From: Guyanagaster necrorhizus
Taxonomy: Eukaryota > Basidiomycota > Agaricomycetes > Agaricales > Physalacriaceae
Direction of reading: 5' to 3'
NCBI RefSeq assembly: GCF_019112545.1
Contig: NW_025064912.1
Span: forward strand, 385,690 to 449,689
Length of the DNA: 64,000 nucleotides
Part shown: piece by piece, positions 1 through 11,169 of the stretch
Layout of the letters: each line of letters begins with the position of its first letter
How positions within the stretch are numbered: position 1 is the first letter of the stretch
Made by a program: the position numbers and the translations under genes
The notes under the pieces: model-generated
Told to the model about the DNA's origin: nothing
Databases searched by the model: none
What the model saw: the letters and a program-made list of their open reading frames with translations, nothing else

Positions 1-770
1 CACAGGCAAGATCCCATTTTACATTAACTACAGTCAACACTCTCACATTGCCCAAACCAAATGTGCACACACCTCCACATCCACCTCCACAGATTTCACC
101 ACAACCATGATGAAAATTCATACTGAAACCAAGGCAGCCCTTGAAAAGGCCACAGCAACAATAAAGAAACAGTACAACAAACACTGCTGCTCTGCCTATG
201 AATATTCAGTCAATGATAAAGTTTGGCTGGATACAATGAACCTCCACCTCCCATGCCCAAAACACAAACTTGCTGACAAGCACACAGGCCCATTCTCCAT
301 ACTTGCAAAAGTCAGCAACTCTGCCTATAAATTGCAACTTTCCATTGCCTGGAAAGTCTATAATGTCTTTAATGAGACATTGTTAATGCTCTACATTGCA
401 CCAGCATTCCTGAACCAGAAATGGCCACTTCCACCACCACCTGACTTAATCAATGACAAAGAACATTATGAAATTGACCAAGTATTGGACCATAAATTAT
501 GAAAAATCAAGGCTAAAGGCAGCAGAATAACAACAATGGTCGACTACCTAGTCAGTTGGAAGTGCTACAGACCAGAGTCAAATCAATGGGTTAATGAATG
601 GCATATGGATGCAGAGGATGCAATATATAAATATGACCAGAGGCATTGACCAATTTAATGGTCAATGTCTTTATGAATCTTATGAGAAGAAGGGCAGGTT
701 ATCTGCTCATGGATGCCATGACTTATTCCTAATTTAAGCCATCAGGACAATGGTCTTAAGGAGGGGGTAA
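1..770 (+). mobile_element. Ty3/gypsy pol 3' end (integrase C-terminus and chromodomain), decayed
   Basis: The open stretch at 107-502 encodes the C-terminal end of a chromodomain-type gypsy integrase, with motifs NDKVWLDT, LADKHTGPF and FNETLL. After a TGA at 500-502, chromodomain-like residues (DYLVSWK, ESNQWVNEW) continue to about 650. It is colinear with the copy at 54180-54760. There, Arg codons of the later copy appear here as Cys or His (LPRPK versus LPCPK, ADKRTG versus ADKHTG), as CpG decay predicts. The 5' part of the element lies outside the window. A polypurine tract (aaggaggggg, about 758-767) sits just before the LTR. Confidence 0.85.
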
Positions 771-1238
771 TGTTATGATTTTTCCTGATTTTTATCTTTT
801 ATTCAAGGGATTGACTCCTATCTTTGATTAGTCAGAGCACTTAGCCAGTGCTTAGGACCATGGGACAGACTTAGTCATCACAACAATGCCCAGTCAGTCA
901 TTGTCCTTCAACACAATGGTAACTGCTTGACAACAGACAATACCCTTTTGTAGATAGCTTAATGACACTGGACAAAATGCTCTATAATGCCAGGACACAC
1001 AATTAGATAGTTATATCTTTAGACAGATGATGACTAGTATATAAGTAGCATAGCTCTCACTGTAGTATCCCCAGCTTCAAGCTAAAGTTTATTCTTCACT
1101 ATCTTATCTCAAGCCAGTCATGAGGCCTTGCAACACATAGACAAACAGACACATATAGTGGACTCTGATGTGACTGCCCAAATGCAAAGCAGCATCAGTT
1201 TATCATGTGTTTCAGTCATGAGTTATTTGGGCTCAACA
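771..1238 (+). repeat. 3' LTR of the left-edge gypsy element
   Basis: Starts TGTTATGATTTTTCC directly after the polypurine tract and ends CTCAACA, so it has TG...CA ends. It shares blocks with the LTRs at 10147, 47119 and 55067: GGACCATGGGA, AGTATATAAGTAGCATAGCTC, AGCTAAAGTTTATTCTTCAC and GTGGACTCTGA. The ATATAAG at about 1038 is the likely LTR TATA box. The target duplication cannot be tested because the 5' end is missing. Confidence 0.85.
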
Positions 1239-3130
1239 GAATGGTGGTTATTCATGTATCCAAATAATAGGGTAATAATAGGGTAATATTCTGATAGTGT
1301 TTAGAGTAGAGGGCAAATAAGAAGCAACTCTTTACAGTAGAAACCATGAAGTGTACAGAGAAAGTGGCAAGTTACTGTGGGACCAAGCATATACAGCAAT
1401 TGATGTATTGCCATAGCATGGTAATTGCATGGTAATGTGAAATATGCATGTATTCAGTAGGGCTGAGAGTGTAGTCCAATAGAATAGAAACTGTAAGTAC
1501 CACTTCATAAGGCTGTAACATGGAATCTTAGTAAGTTTCCAAGAAACCATAGGGGATCATTGCTTCTAATAGTGAAAGCAAGTGATCTCTGTTGCTGCAC
1601 TTCAAGAGAAACCATGCAGTTTTAGTTACTAGTGAGCAGATTGAGGGATGCTGTTTAACTGCAGATTTGCAAGAAGTAGTCCATGTGCTGAGGAGTATTC
1701 ATGGGTTTAGCTATTGTAATGAGTCTTAGCACTATAACAGCCTTAGTAAACATGGTTTTCTGTTGCCATGCATCAGAAACTAAGTGTTAGCAGTGAAATC
1801 ATGCAGAATCTACATCATATAATGGACTGATCAGAGGGCCTGTCAGCTTCCTGATGTGTAATGATGCAGCTACTACCCTGATAGGATAATTTTGATCATT
1901 GTTACCTTGCCATGATGGAATGTGGTCATTATGGGTGTGTATGAGAGGGATAACATGTAGAAGTGACTGAGAGGGTATTTCCATGACAGAAAAGTAGTAT
2001 ATTCATGCTTGCAATCATTAGTTTGCTGAAAGTCCACTTATGGGATGGCAATAATAGTGGCATACTGAATCTGTGAATTCTGAGTGTATAGAGCCTAGAG
2101 GCTCATCAGCAGTGACTACTTTTATTGCATTATAATCCCTCCATGAACTAAGAGTATTTTGTGTGTGTGTTGGTGTGGGTGTGATCAGTGGATAGCACTC
2201 TGATGTATTTGTTTTCACCTTGTGTGCATACAGGATCTCTTCATCAGAAAGGATGAAGACAATACTGAGGGCAAAGAAGATGTGAGATCTGATACAGTGA
2301 TGAAGATAGGCAGTTCTAAGAGTTGTGAATCAGAGTCTGGCTCCAGTGAGATGGATGGTGTCATGAGAGAATACAAGGGAATGTCTGAGAGAAAAGGTGA
2401 AGTGTGGCTAGAAAGAAAGAGAAAGTCCACTGTTGACAAGATTTAAGGGCTATGTCCTTCAGAGAAGTGGTATTCCAAAGGTGTCAGCATGAAAGAGGCT
2501 TCATTCTTTACAGAATCAGAGTTGGAGAGGTAGTTGTATGGATAGTCCTGAGAAAAAGCAACTGAAGGTTGGGTTGGACTCTATCTCATATGGATCCCCA
2601 AACAACAAAGAAAAACAAAGTGACCTGGTCACCACAATACTATTCAGGTTGAGTCTACAACTCAAAGCTCTTAGCCAAACACAACTCATCCTATTTGCTT
2701 GGTAGTGTCCTGGGAGGGGAAGAAACCTGCCTTCCCTCTATACAAGACCTGGTATTTATTCTTTCTGGCTACTTATATCTGACTAATATAATGGACTACT
2801 GACTAATATACTTGCTGATCCAACCAAGTAGGCTAAACTCATCTCCTGGCAGGTATGAGCTCATATGCAGCTGCCTGGTCAATCAATTGGACTAGGCCCT
2901 GGTCCTTGCCAACATGCCAGTCATTTGGGTCTCCATTCCCAGACCTGGGAACCTCACATACTGAACAGAGAGGTTCATTAGTACTTCAGTCTCTGCTAGA
3001 TACTGATATGTCACACTTGATGGAATTGTGCCCTCACCAGGTAATTGCTTGCTTATTATATCTTACTATGGTGGGTACAAGGTAGCTAACAAGGTAGAAA
3101 AACAATAAATATATTCACTTTTCTACCTGG
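1239..3130. other. CpG-poor transposon-derived DNA, no recognisable gene
   Basis: CpG is nearly absent up to about 3220. The block at 2100-2260 resembles 9770-9940 (shared features: cattataatccc..., gtgatcagtg(g/a)atag, and a closing ...ctc-tcatcag). A related looser copy lies at 1840-2000. This suggests a dispersed repeat family. Short open frames on both strands show no domain I recognise. Confidence 0.5.
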
Positions 3131-3147
3131 TACAGCTGCCTGGTGTA

Positions 3148-4045
3148 TCACCAATCTATGGCATCAATCTTTGTACCACAGTTTTGCATGCTTATTTTTC
3201 CCAGTGATAACTGGCATCTGGTGGTGCGAGCAAGTATGGAGTTAACAAGGTCGACATATGTTGATCCTTCTCCTAGCTGACCAGACTTGAGAGCGCGAAC
3301 AACATCCTGTGTGAAAATCCCATTGAACCCATCCTTCCTGCGTTTCTCCTTTACAAACTCGTACTCCCTACACGCTGCCATCATAACATGAGAATCCATA
3401 TCTGGGAGCCAGTCCTCCGACAATACGGACTTATAACCAGGGAAGCACTTCAAACTTTTGTCCGTGGCGACGAGCATGTCCTCGAGCGAAGCGAGCGGGG
3501 GGACAGTGCGAACTCCTGGCCCGGGTAAGTTCCGGATTCTGCCACCGAGTAACGGCAGTCTAGGATCAAGGTGATTCGATTTCCTTTGATGCGACAAATT
3601 TAGAAAAGAATTGCATTGATCTCGCGGTCGCTGAAATCAGGAATAACGGTGCCGTTGGTGTCTCGAGTGTTACGGTCCATTGGACAGAGGGCCTCTATGG
3701 ATCCACTCCCTGCAACAGAGACTTGCCCATCATCAGAGTCCGAGTCGCAATTATGGAAGTACTCTGAACAGGAATAGTGCGACCCGTGGCCAGAGTAATA
3801 AATTATGATGTTATCACCGTAATGGATCTATGTGTTGGTCATGGCACTGAGAAGGGTCCGAATAATGTTGGTACGGGAAGGAATAGAGGGACCTCCTGGG
3901 TAGGTATATGCTTGGGTACTGATAAGGCGCTGAATCCCTCCTTTTGGCACGAACAACGCATCCGACACGCAACTGCGCAGTGGGGAGGACGTTTACGCAT
4001 CAATGCCAATGGCGATAGCCCAAAATCTGGAGGCACCAACGCCAC
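3148..4045 (-). pseudogene. Caspase-domain (peptidase C14) pseudogene
   Basis: Reading the minus strand, the conceptual protein follows the intact caspase gene at 58361-59723 almost from its WAVIIGIDA strand to the final EESTYVDL region. The segments in order are RFWAIAIGIDA (about 4040-4010), PSIPSRTNIIRTLL, GDNIIIYYSGHGSHY with the catalytic His retained, DREINAI, ILDC, then GGRIRNLPGPG and SHVMMAACREY. Lesions visible: a TAA after GIDA, a deletion of about 10 codons after CVSDA, a TAG before IHYGDN, a TAA after INAILF, replacement of the catalytic Cys-His (Cys-Cys-His-Ser becomes Cys-Arg-Tyr-Ser), and a one-base loss immediately after it. The longest surviving frame (3148-3597) therefore starts downstream of the active site. 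It is head to head with the gene at 4571. It cannot make an active protease. Confidence 0.88.
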
Positions 4046-4570
4046 ACGGCGCCTACAATGTCATTTGTTGATAAGTATCCAAAAAGACAGCTAAAAATAT
4101 AATCTTACCGTGACATCTGTCATCAAAGGTGGCTCGCGTTTCACTCGAAAGCGAAGCGCACGCTGATTGGCCGCGAGGTCCCATAAAATAACGTGTTGCG
4201 GTCTTTTGCGAGTCGCATTTGGAGAGTACCGGCAGAGTGAGTCGGACCGGCGAGCTGTAGAGGATCATTGCAAAAACGCGTGTTCCCTGCTTCTGTTTTC
4301 CACTACTGAAAGAGTATTAATGAAGATTGAGCTTTTAGGCTCTCAATTTCCGCCTGGTGGTTTATTAATTACCAGGACTACTCGCCGTAAACACTATCTA
4401 CTTAACCTTTTCCTTCTTGAAAACCAAGAACTTGAAAGGACTTCTGTGCTCTGGTGCGGTGTACACAGCAACAACGATACTGGAGCCGCGTGGTGTCTTT
4501 GTGCCCTTTCAGTGCAGTGCCGGCATGTTCGACTTTTCGGCGCTTAACGATTTCTTGTCCACTTGTAGCC
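4046..4570. promoter_or_regulatory. Divergent intergenic region upstream of the helical/kinase-like gene
   Basis: These 525 bases separate the broken caspase (minus) from the gene starting at 4571 (plus). They hold an AT-rich CCATAAAATAAC at about 4181 and CT-rich stretches nearer the start codon. Open frames here have no recognisable domain. The promoter role is inferred from position only. Confidence 0.3.
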
Positions 4571-7500
4571 ATGAAGAAACCAACCTCGAAAACAACCACG
4601 ACACCCTCCGGGAACTCGAACGATGCAATAACAGCTTCCCTCGAGCTCGCAAAGGTTTTTGTTGATGTCGGTGCAATGGTGCCACTGGTTGGCGGGTTCT
4701 TCAGGGGCCTTGGTGGAGTTGCTGTAGGTTTCCTAACGACCTTGGAAGTTAGTTGTGTTTCCGTGGCCTTTCTGCACCACTAACAGTATCTCGGCAGCTA
4801 TATCAAAAGAACAAGGAGGACGTGGAGGATCTCGCCAAGGATATCATCGATATCTTGATAATTGTCCGCGACGCCTGTATCAAGATATCTGCCGTACCTG
4901 AGGGTGTCACATATATCGAAGATCTTCGAAAAGCTTGCTTAGAGTTCCAGGAGTAGTTATCCTTCCGGCCTTGAGCGAATATCCAGTTCTAATATATATT
5001 GGTGCAGGTTTCTATCGAATCTCACAACTCAGGTGCTCGACATCGACCGAAGTCGAAGGGGCCCTTGGAAGGGTATAAGACAGTTTATAACTTCACGGAA
5101 CGTCAAAGAGGAAATCGATGGTCATCGCCAAGCCATGGAAACCGCCAAGTCGAACCTAATGGTTTGCTTTCGCGGTTCAATAAGTTCACTCCGATATTCT
5201 GATGGAATACTCTCATAGCTGTCTCTGACATTGAAATCTAATGCATCGATTTCCCAAATAAACCATGGAATCTCCTCTCTTCAAACTTCGCAAACTGACC
5301 TTATGACCGTTACACATGATATCCAGCGTGACGTATCTCACATAAGAGCAAATACAAGAAATCTGCTGGTCAACAACAAGGTTCATTTCATCATATCCTT
5401 TGTCCTTCCAGCCCCTACGGCCGATTGATGATCCCTTAGTTCCACAGTCTACGTTACGGCGATATTCAGCTTCGGGAAATATGGACCAAAAATAATTTCA
5501 GGGAGCTGTACACTAGAAGGAAGGGTGAGGTCGTCACGTTCGTGGCGGATGTCTCCACATCGAACAGAGTCATGGTCGTGAAGGAGTATTCTGGAGATCT
5601 GGGACTCGTGGTAAGTCCATGACTGCTCGAATCTCCTGTCGATGAAACTCACACAAACCAAGGAATGGAAGAAGCAGTTGGACATTCATAGCGTGGCTAA
5701 AAGGTAGGTGGCTTGCTTCTTCCTCCTACTGAAATTGACTGGTAAAAGACATCCAAACTTGCGCCAACTATACGGTGTTGTTCAGTCCGGATCTACGCCT
5801 TGTTTGGTATTCCACGGAAATGCCGGTATGGATTTTGAGTGGTCTCACATTGACGTGGCTCATTGGGCTCTAGACGAAATGACATTTACCGAGTTTCCAA
5901 AGCTCTTTGACAAGCGTCTCGAGCCTCTCGCATATTGTCTACTGGTATGATTCATACAAAAGTCAGCTGCCGTCGTCAAACTGAACCGTCCACAGGCTTA
6001 TAGATTCCATGTACGTCTCGATACTTCAGCTATAAACCAGATACCCGTTTGACCAGCAACCCTGCAGAGAGCCCTTATATTCTCACTAACGCATCTTCAA
6101 GTACTCTTTGTGAGCAGCGGCCTTTATCTCAGTTCATTCCATAGTCAGCACTGAATGTATCAACATTACAGGACTTCGAAAGCGTGCGCTGTACCACAGA
6201 TGGGCGTCTCTTATTCGATGAACAAGTCGATGACTTACGAATCAAGCGTCACATAAACAGCCTCGCTGACAAGTTCCGTCCGCTTTCACCAGAGATACAG
6301 GGGTCGCTCGATTCCTTTGTACGACGCCTGCAGGCGCCTTTGATTGTAAAGGAGCATCTCTTGTCTTACTACGACGTGATTTTCATGGGGGGGTCACTTG
6401 ATCAGATTGTTTGTTTCCCCCTTGATCTTGACACCCTATTCGGGAAGATCGTTGTAAGCGATACCCTGTCAGGTCGTCATTTCATGGTAGATTACCCTGA
6501 GGATGAACCTTTGTCCGTTGGAATCTCGATGTCCCAATATCCGGAAACTTCGAATGTTCTCGAACTACCGAATGGCCTGTGGCGGTACGTTCGATTACAT
6601 CGCTGATGGTGAATCTGCTGAAACGAATCGGGTTACAGATATACATTGTCGGGAAATATCAGAACTATCAACTTGTTTTGCCTCTTAAAACTGACAACTC
6701 CAGCAAAACGCGAACTTTGCTTCCACTGGTTCTCACAGGGCCCACGAATTTTGGCTCAGATCGACATGGGTTCCGACGATCCCCTCCCGCAGCTGATCGT
6801 TTCTCAAAGTATGTAGCCGTAGTCCCCAAAGCAACGGAGGTCCTCTAAATCTTCTTTAGTTACGACACGGTATTTTCAAATTCGTGTAGAAGCAGACCCG
6901 AAGGTCAATCGGCCGCCCACGAGCGATCTGTACTTATTCATTGGCGCGCCTTTTCCTACCGACAATCATCAGGTGTATGTTCCGGATGTTTACCTTTCAA
7001 GCGATCCGCATGGTGCCAAACACGGAGAAGAACACGCATCGGATAATGTTTATACGTATTCCGTGGAAAATATCGCCCAGGACGTGCTGCTACACGGCCC
7101 TGTCAGCCTTGACTGCAGCACCCTCCTCCACGAGACCTGTGGTTTTCATCCTATGAGCCTCGACATTGCGAAATACTTGGAACAATCGGAGTTGAGCATA
7201 TATCTGATCCAAGACGAAGGTAATGTCGACGCCGTTGCGTTTAATAACTTATGCTGACACCTCCTTTAGCAATGAAGAAGGAGATACATAAGAGTCTTGC
7301 CGGATGTTCTTCAAGCGTTGTGACCGCAAACTTTGTGCCAAGTGAGTAGTGCCCACAGCACGCCTCCCTGGATTGTATTAGGCTAATTTCACTATCAAGG
7401 GGAACAACTCAAAAGATACACTGACATGCTCAAGGACCTTGAATCAAAGTACAATCATGATGCTTCACCGGGGGGTGATCTATCACAATCAGAACTTCGT

Positions 7501-7811
7501 ATCTACGAGGTCGAATCAGATGGAGTTATTACCCCCGAAGGTGAGCGGGAGCGTCAGATTTATATGCTACATAAAACTGACAAGACTACACATGCAGATA
7601 CGTCAGAATCTTCTGGTAAGTACTACTTGTGGATTGATTATCGCTTGATGTTCTGACACTTGCTGTCGCAGCAATCCGTTCGCCGATCTCCCGAATATTT
7701 CTTGGAATTTTTATTCTCGGTAGTATGATCGCAGTTCTCGTTGACTCGATGCTTATCCGAGTCACCGTACTTATTGGATTCTATCTTTATGCTCGTGGAT
7801 ATCGTTTCTAA
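4571..7811 (+). CDS. Helical-domain / kinase-like protein with C-terminal membrane anchor (MLKL-like architecture)
   Basis: Sixteen exons join into one 805-residue frame: 4571-4747, 4798-4952, 5008-5161, 5219-5380, 5440-5610, 5663-5703, 5749-5944, 5996-6010, 6068-6100, 6172-6584, 6639-6808, 6860-7219, 7270-7341, 7400-7540, 7598-7615, 7672-7811. Phases close at every junction, but the two tiny exons at 5996 and 6068 are least certain. Residues 1-210 are helical: a Gly-rich hydrophobic patch (VPLVGGFFRGLGG), then KNKEDVEDLAKDI, DLRKACLEFQEFL and SHIRANTRNLL. This resembles the four-helix N-terminal domains of basidiomycete MLKL/NLR-associated proteins. Residues of about 235-300 resemble a kinase N-lobe (NRVMVVKEYSG, then RHPNLRQLYGVV); no HRD or DFG motif was found, so it is probably a pseudokinase. 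The middle is unrecognised (ELCFHWFSQGPRILAQI). A hydrophobic segment (IFLGIFILGSMIAVLV) near the end suggests a tail anchor. Function is inferred from architecture only. Confidence 0.7.
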
Positions 7812-10146
7812 CATGTACTTAGTATTGTATCAGAATGCGGACTTCCTTGCAAGACGATCTTCTCACTACATGATTTACGTCCCTTGAATAACTGCACAAG
7901 CAGTTATCTGAGGGGAAAAGAGTAGGACAATAAAATGGCGAGTGTGCTGGCTTCGAGACTGATGAGGGAAATCTTCGCTGTTGTACACGATACAGTTTTT
8001 CATGTAAATGACGGACGGCATAGTATGACATCAACATTCTCTATGCCATATGCAATTCACGTACACAAATGCCTCAGGACTGGCCCGCTTATGATTTCTC
8101 TGTTTGCATGTTAATTAGTATCCTTTCTGTAACTCCCCCACATACAAAACATATCAATAGCCGCATGATAATTTGCTGTTCAATGGGACCATGACTAATT
8201 GAGATCTGCCGGCCTGTCCATATTAATTATGTATCTTGGGTTTGTATCCCACCTTGCACTTGCCAACTCGGCATGCCTCTTGTGATTAGAGACAAAGGAT
8301 TAGCTGTTAGCATGAGATGGCCAATAGTCAGCTTACTCTGAAGAATCAGTAAGCAATGGTGAGATAGATGCAAGATAATCATCCACTATACCTGAAATTG
8401 TGCCTAGAAGCACACAAAGTCCAGGAGCATCTGTGTCACTGGTTGTACTACAGATGATCCCCACCAATATCATTATATGAGAAAGGCATGAGCCACTTAC
8501 TGAATGTTTATCCTCTGATCCCCATGTTGACCAAATGTGGTGACAGCCAGCCTTGCAAAGCAGTCAATGAAGTATTCATGACCAGCCTAGGCATCACCAA
8601 TACCTGGCACTTCATTAAATTCCTACAGTCATTTGTGGTACTCATAGAGCATTGACATTGACATACCCTCTATATGTTCACATGTGAAATTTTGCAAATT
8701 AGAATGATAGATTGATTGTATCCATGCCTACTATGCATGCAATAGAAGATATGAGTAGCACATGATAAAACAAGACTTAATATGATACCTGACTTGAGTG
8801 ATGATTCATAGAGTGCATGGCCTAGTAGTAGGATGATACCAGAGGGATTATACTGTACATGAGGTCTCAGCATTTGGCACTAAATGTGCTGCTACAAGTA
8901 CAGAGGGACACACTAAACATAAAAAGAACATGATCAAACTATGATCAGGACTTCACATAGGACTTTGGTTTTTACACTATGGCTATGAATCTGTTTTTAG
9001 CAGGAATATACATCAACTGACCAGTATACAGATGTCTGTCAGCAAAAGGTAGCCATGCAAATTAGGAAGTATGGTAGTAAACTATTTGAATACAACATTA
9101 TGAGAGTTGAGTACAAGTTTCTAACCTCCACTATTGAGGTGTAAAGGCACAAAGGCCTTGTGCTCCAGCTTCTGGGTTTAGTTTGTAACTTCAGGTGAGA
9201 GAATGGACCAATTATTGATATCATTAAGAGTGATTTGAGTATCATGTGAGGCATCAAAAGCTCCTGCAGGACTCTAGTTCAAGTTAATAGATGGTTTTGA
9301 ATTGCACTCTAGCCTGAGAATAAGAGAGCAGTGTCTGAAGGGCACTCTTTTAAGTTTTTGAGGTATTTGTGAGGCAATATAGATGGTAGAGGTTCAAATC
9401 TTTTAGCTTGATTAGTGCTCACTTTTTGATTATTTCTGCTGATCAGTAGAGGTTTGAACCTTTTGAGTCTGTGGATGGGCTTTTATTGTGTTTTTGTGTC
9501 TCTTGTGAATGTGTTCATAAAGGATTTCTGCTTAGAGTGTGAAGCTTTAAGTCATGTATTGTGTGTGTTAAGGTTTTTGAGTTTAGTCTAAGCAGTGCTT
9601 GGAGCTTTTTATGAGCTTTGTGAGAGTGTTTTGAAGTATTGAGTGGTGATACAGTACTCTTACCTTGAGGCCTAATGACATTCATTGCCCCTCTTGTCAA
9701 ACAAAAGCTTTGAAACTTAGAGAGATCTTAGATATATGTGTGTATGCTATTGCTATTTGCATGCAGTGGATCATTGAAGATACAGTTGTATTGGCCATTA
9801 CTACTCTTATCACAGTATAATCCCCCAACAAAATAAGATTGTTGTACATGTATATAGATGTAGATGTGATCAGTGAATAGTTCTCTGCTGTAACAGTTTC
9901 TAGCTTGGGCAACTACCTCCTCATCAGTGAATGTATATTCCTGCTGTGTGGAAATTCATAGCTGTAGTGTAAAAAATGATGGCACTGGCTGGATGTGTCT
10001 CAGATTTGTCTGCAGCATATTTTGCATGGCTGTCATGATTTTAGCCTTTCAATCATGCCCAGCCAAGCCTTAGTCTGACACAGCCATAGAACCAGAGATA
10101 TACCAAAGCTTGGTTTGAAATCATGAAGACTTTTCTATAAAGTATT
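7812..10146. other. Gene 3' flank passing into CpG-poor repeat DNA
   Basis: CpG dinucleotides are common until about 8100 and then almost vanish. The rest contains repeat-family copies: 8675-8905 (inverted copy at 13195-13450), 9770-9940 (related to 2100-2260) and 9930-10030 (direct copy at 13459-13565, both reading tgtatattcctgct and agctgtagtgtaaaaaa). No coding domain recognised. Confidence 0.5.
8675..8905 (+). repeat. Dispersed repeat, inverted partner of 13195-13450
   Basis: Read forwards it matches the reverse complement of 13195-13450. Shared blocks are tgcatgcaata, gatacc...acttgagtgatgatt, agagtgcatggcctagtagtag, atgataccagagggattata, and gtacagagg at the end. A more diverged copy is at 13590-13770. 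The block TGGTAGAGTGCATGG in the partner looks like a Pol III A box, so a tRNA-derived SINE is possible; no clear B box remains. Confidence 0.6.
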
Positions 10147-10605
10147 TGTTATGATTTTTCCTATTTCCTTTCTTGAATAACCCTTATTTCTACTTAGTCA
10201 GAGCACCTAAGTCAGCACTTAGCACTGTGGGATCTGTTTAGTCACTATGATAGACAGAGTCAGCCATTGTCCTTTGACACTCAGCAACACTCTTGACAGT
10301 GGACAATGATCTTTTGTGGACAGTAACAATGCTCCAGGACAAGGAGCACAGTAGCCTAGAAACACACAATTAGTAGGATTATTTTTACTTCACTAATGAA
10401 CAGTATATAAGTAGCATAGCTCTCACTGTAGATACCCAGCTTTGAGCTAAAGTTTATTCTTACCACTTCATCTTGAGCTGACTATCTATAGGCCTTGAAG
10501 CATTTGGTCAACAGATACACACAAGTGAACTCTGATGTGACTGTATGAACTCAATACAGCATCAGTTTATCATGTGTTCTGATCACATGTGACTTGGGTT
10601 TAACA
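10147..10605 (+). repeat. Solo LTR of the gypsy family with intact target duplication
   Basis: Begins TGTTATGATTTTTCC and ends GGTTTAACA, and aligns along its length with the LTRs at 771, 47119 and 55067. It is flanked on both sides by the same five bases, gtatt (10142-10146 and 10606-10610). No internal region follows. This is the product expected from recombination between the two LTRs of one insertion. It contains almost no CpG. Confidence 0.9.
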
Positions 10606-10664
10606 GTATTTAAGTCCATAGTATACAGTGAAATACTCTAGTCTTAAGCTAAGGTCAATATACT

Positions 10665-11125
10665 GATAATCTTATGATTTTCTGTTTATCTTATCAAGGT
10701 CTTATCTTATCAAGTACCTATCTAATCATAGGCACTTACTTCTTATCTATCCAGCTAGACCAGTAACCATGACTATACCAGATGACTTGTGATATTGTAC
10801 TATAGCTTGCAACCAATAACTTGACAATAGATAGTATTTAATTATTTCATGCATATACCATATGCTCTTTAGTTTCAGACCACAGACAGATATAATAAGT
10901 AGGACTATATTTATCATGCTCAGAAACATATATAAGTAGCATAGCTCTTGCTGTAGTAGACTCAGCTTCAAGCTAAAGTTTATTCTATATCATTCACTCT
11001 CAAGCCACTTGTAAAAGCCTTGAACCTCACACTGAGTCAGACACCAGAAGTGGACTCTGGAATGATTGTATGAACACAATACAATGCCAGTTTATTATAA
11101 GACTGCACTCATGTGACACTTTCAT
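10665..11125 (+). repeat. Degenerate LTR of the same gypsy family
   Basis: The right half is clear: ACATATATAAGTAGCATAGC, ...TCAGCTTCAAGCTAAAGTTT, and GTGGACTCTG before a CAGTTTAT block. The left half has only weak similarity (cttatgattttctg) and simple repeats of cttatc. Ends are approximate and no target duplication was found. Confidence 0.6.
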
Positions 11126-11169
11126 CTAATAATATTTTATCCACTGTATAATCTGATTGAGATTTTGGA

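Noticed and set aside
2215..2446. Overlapping 74-codon frames on both strands
   Set aside because: They lie in CpG-poor repeat DNA with low complexity. Open frames on both strands reflect composition, not coding.
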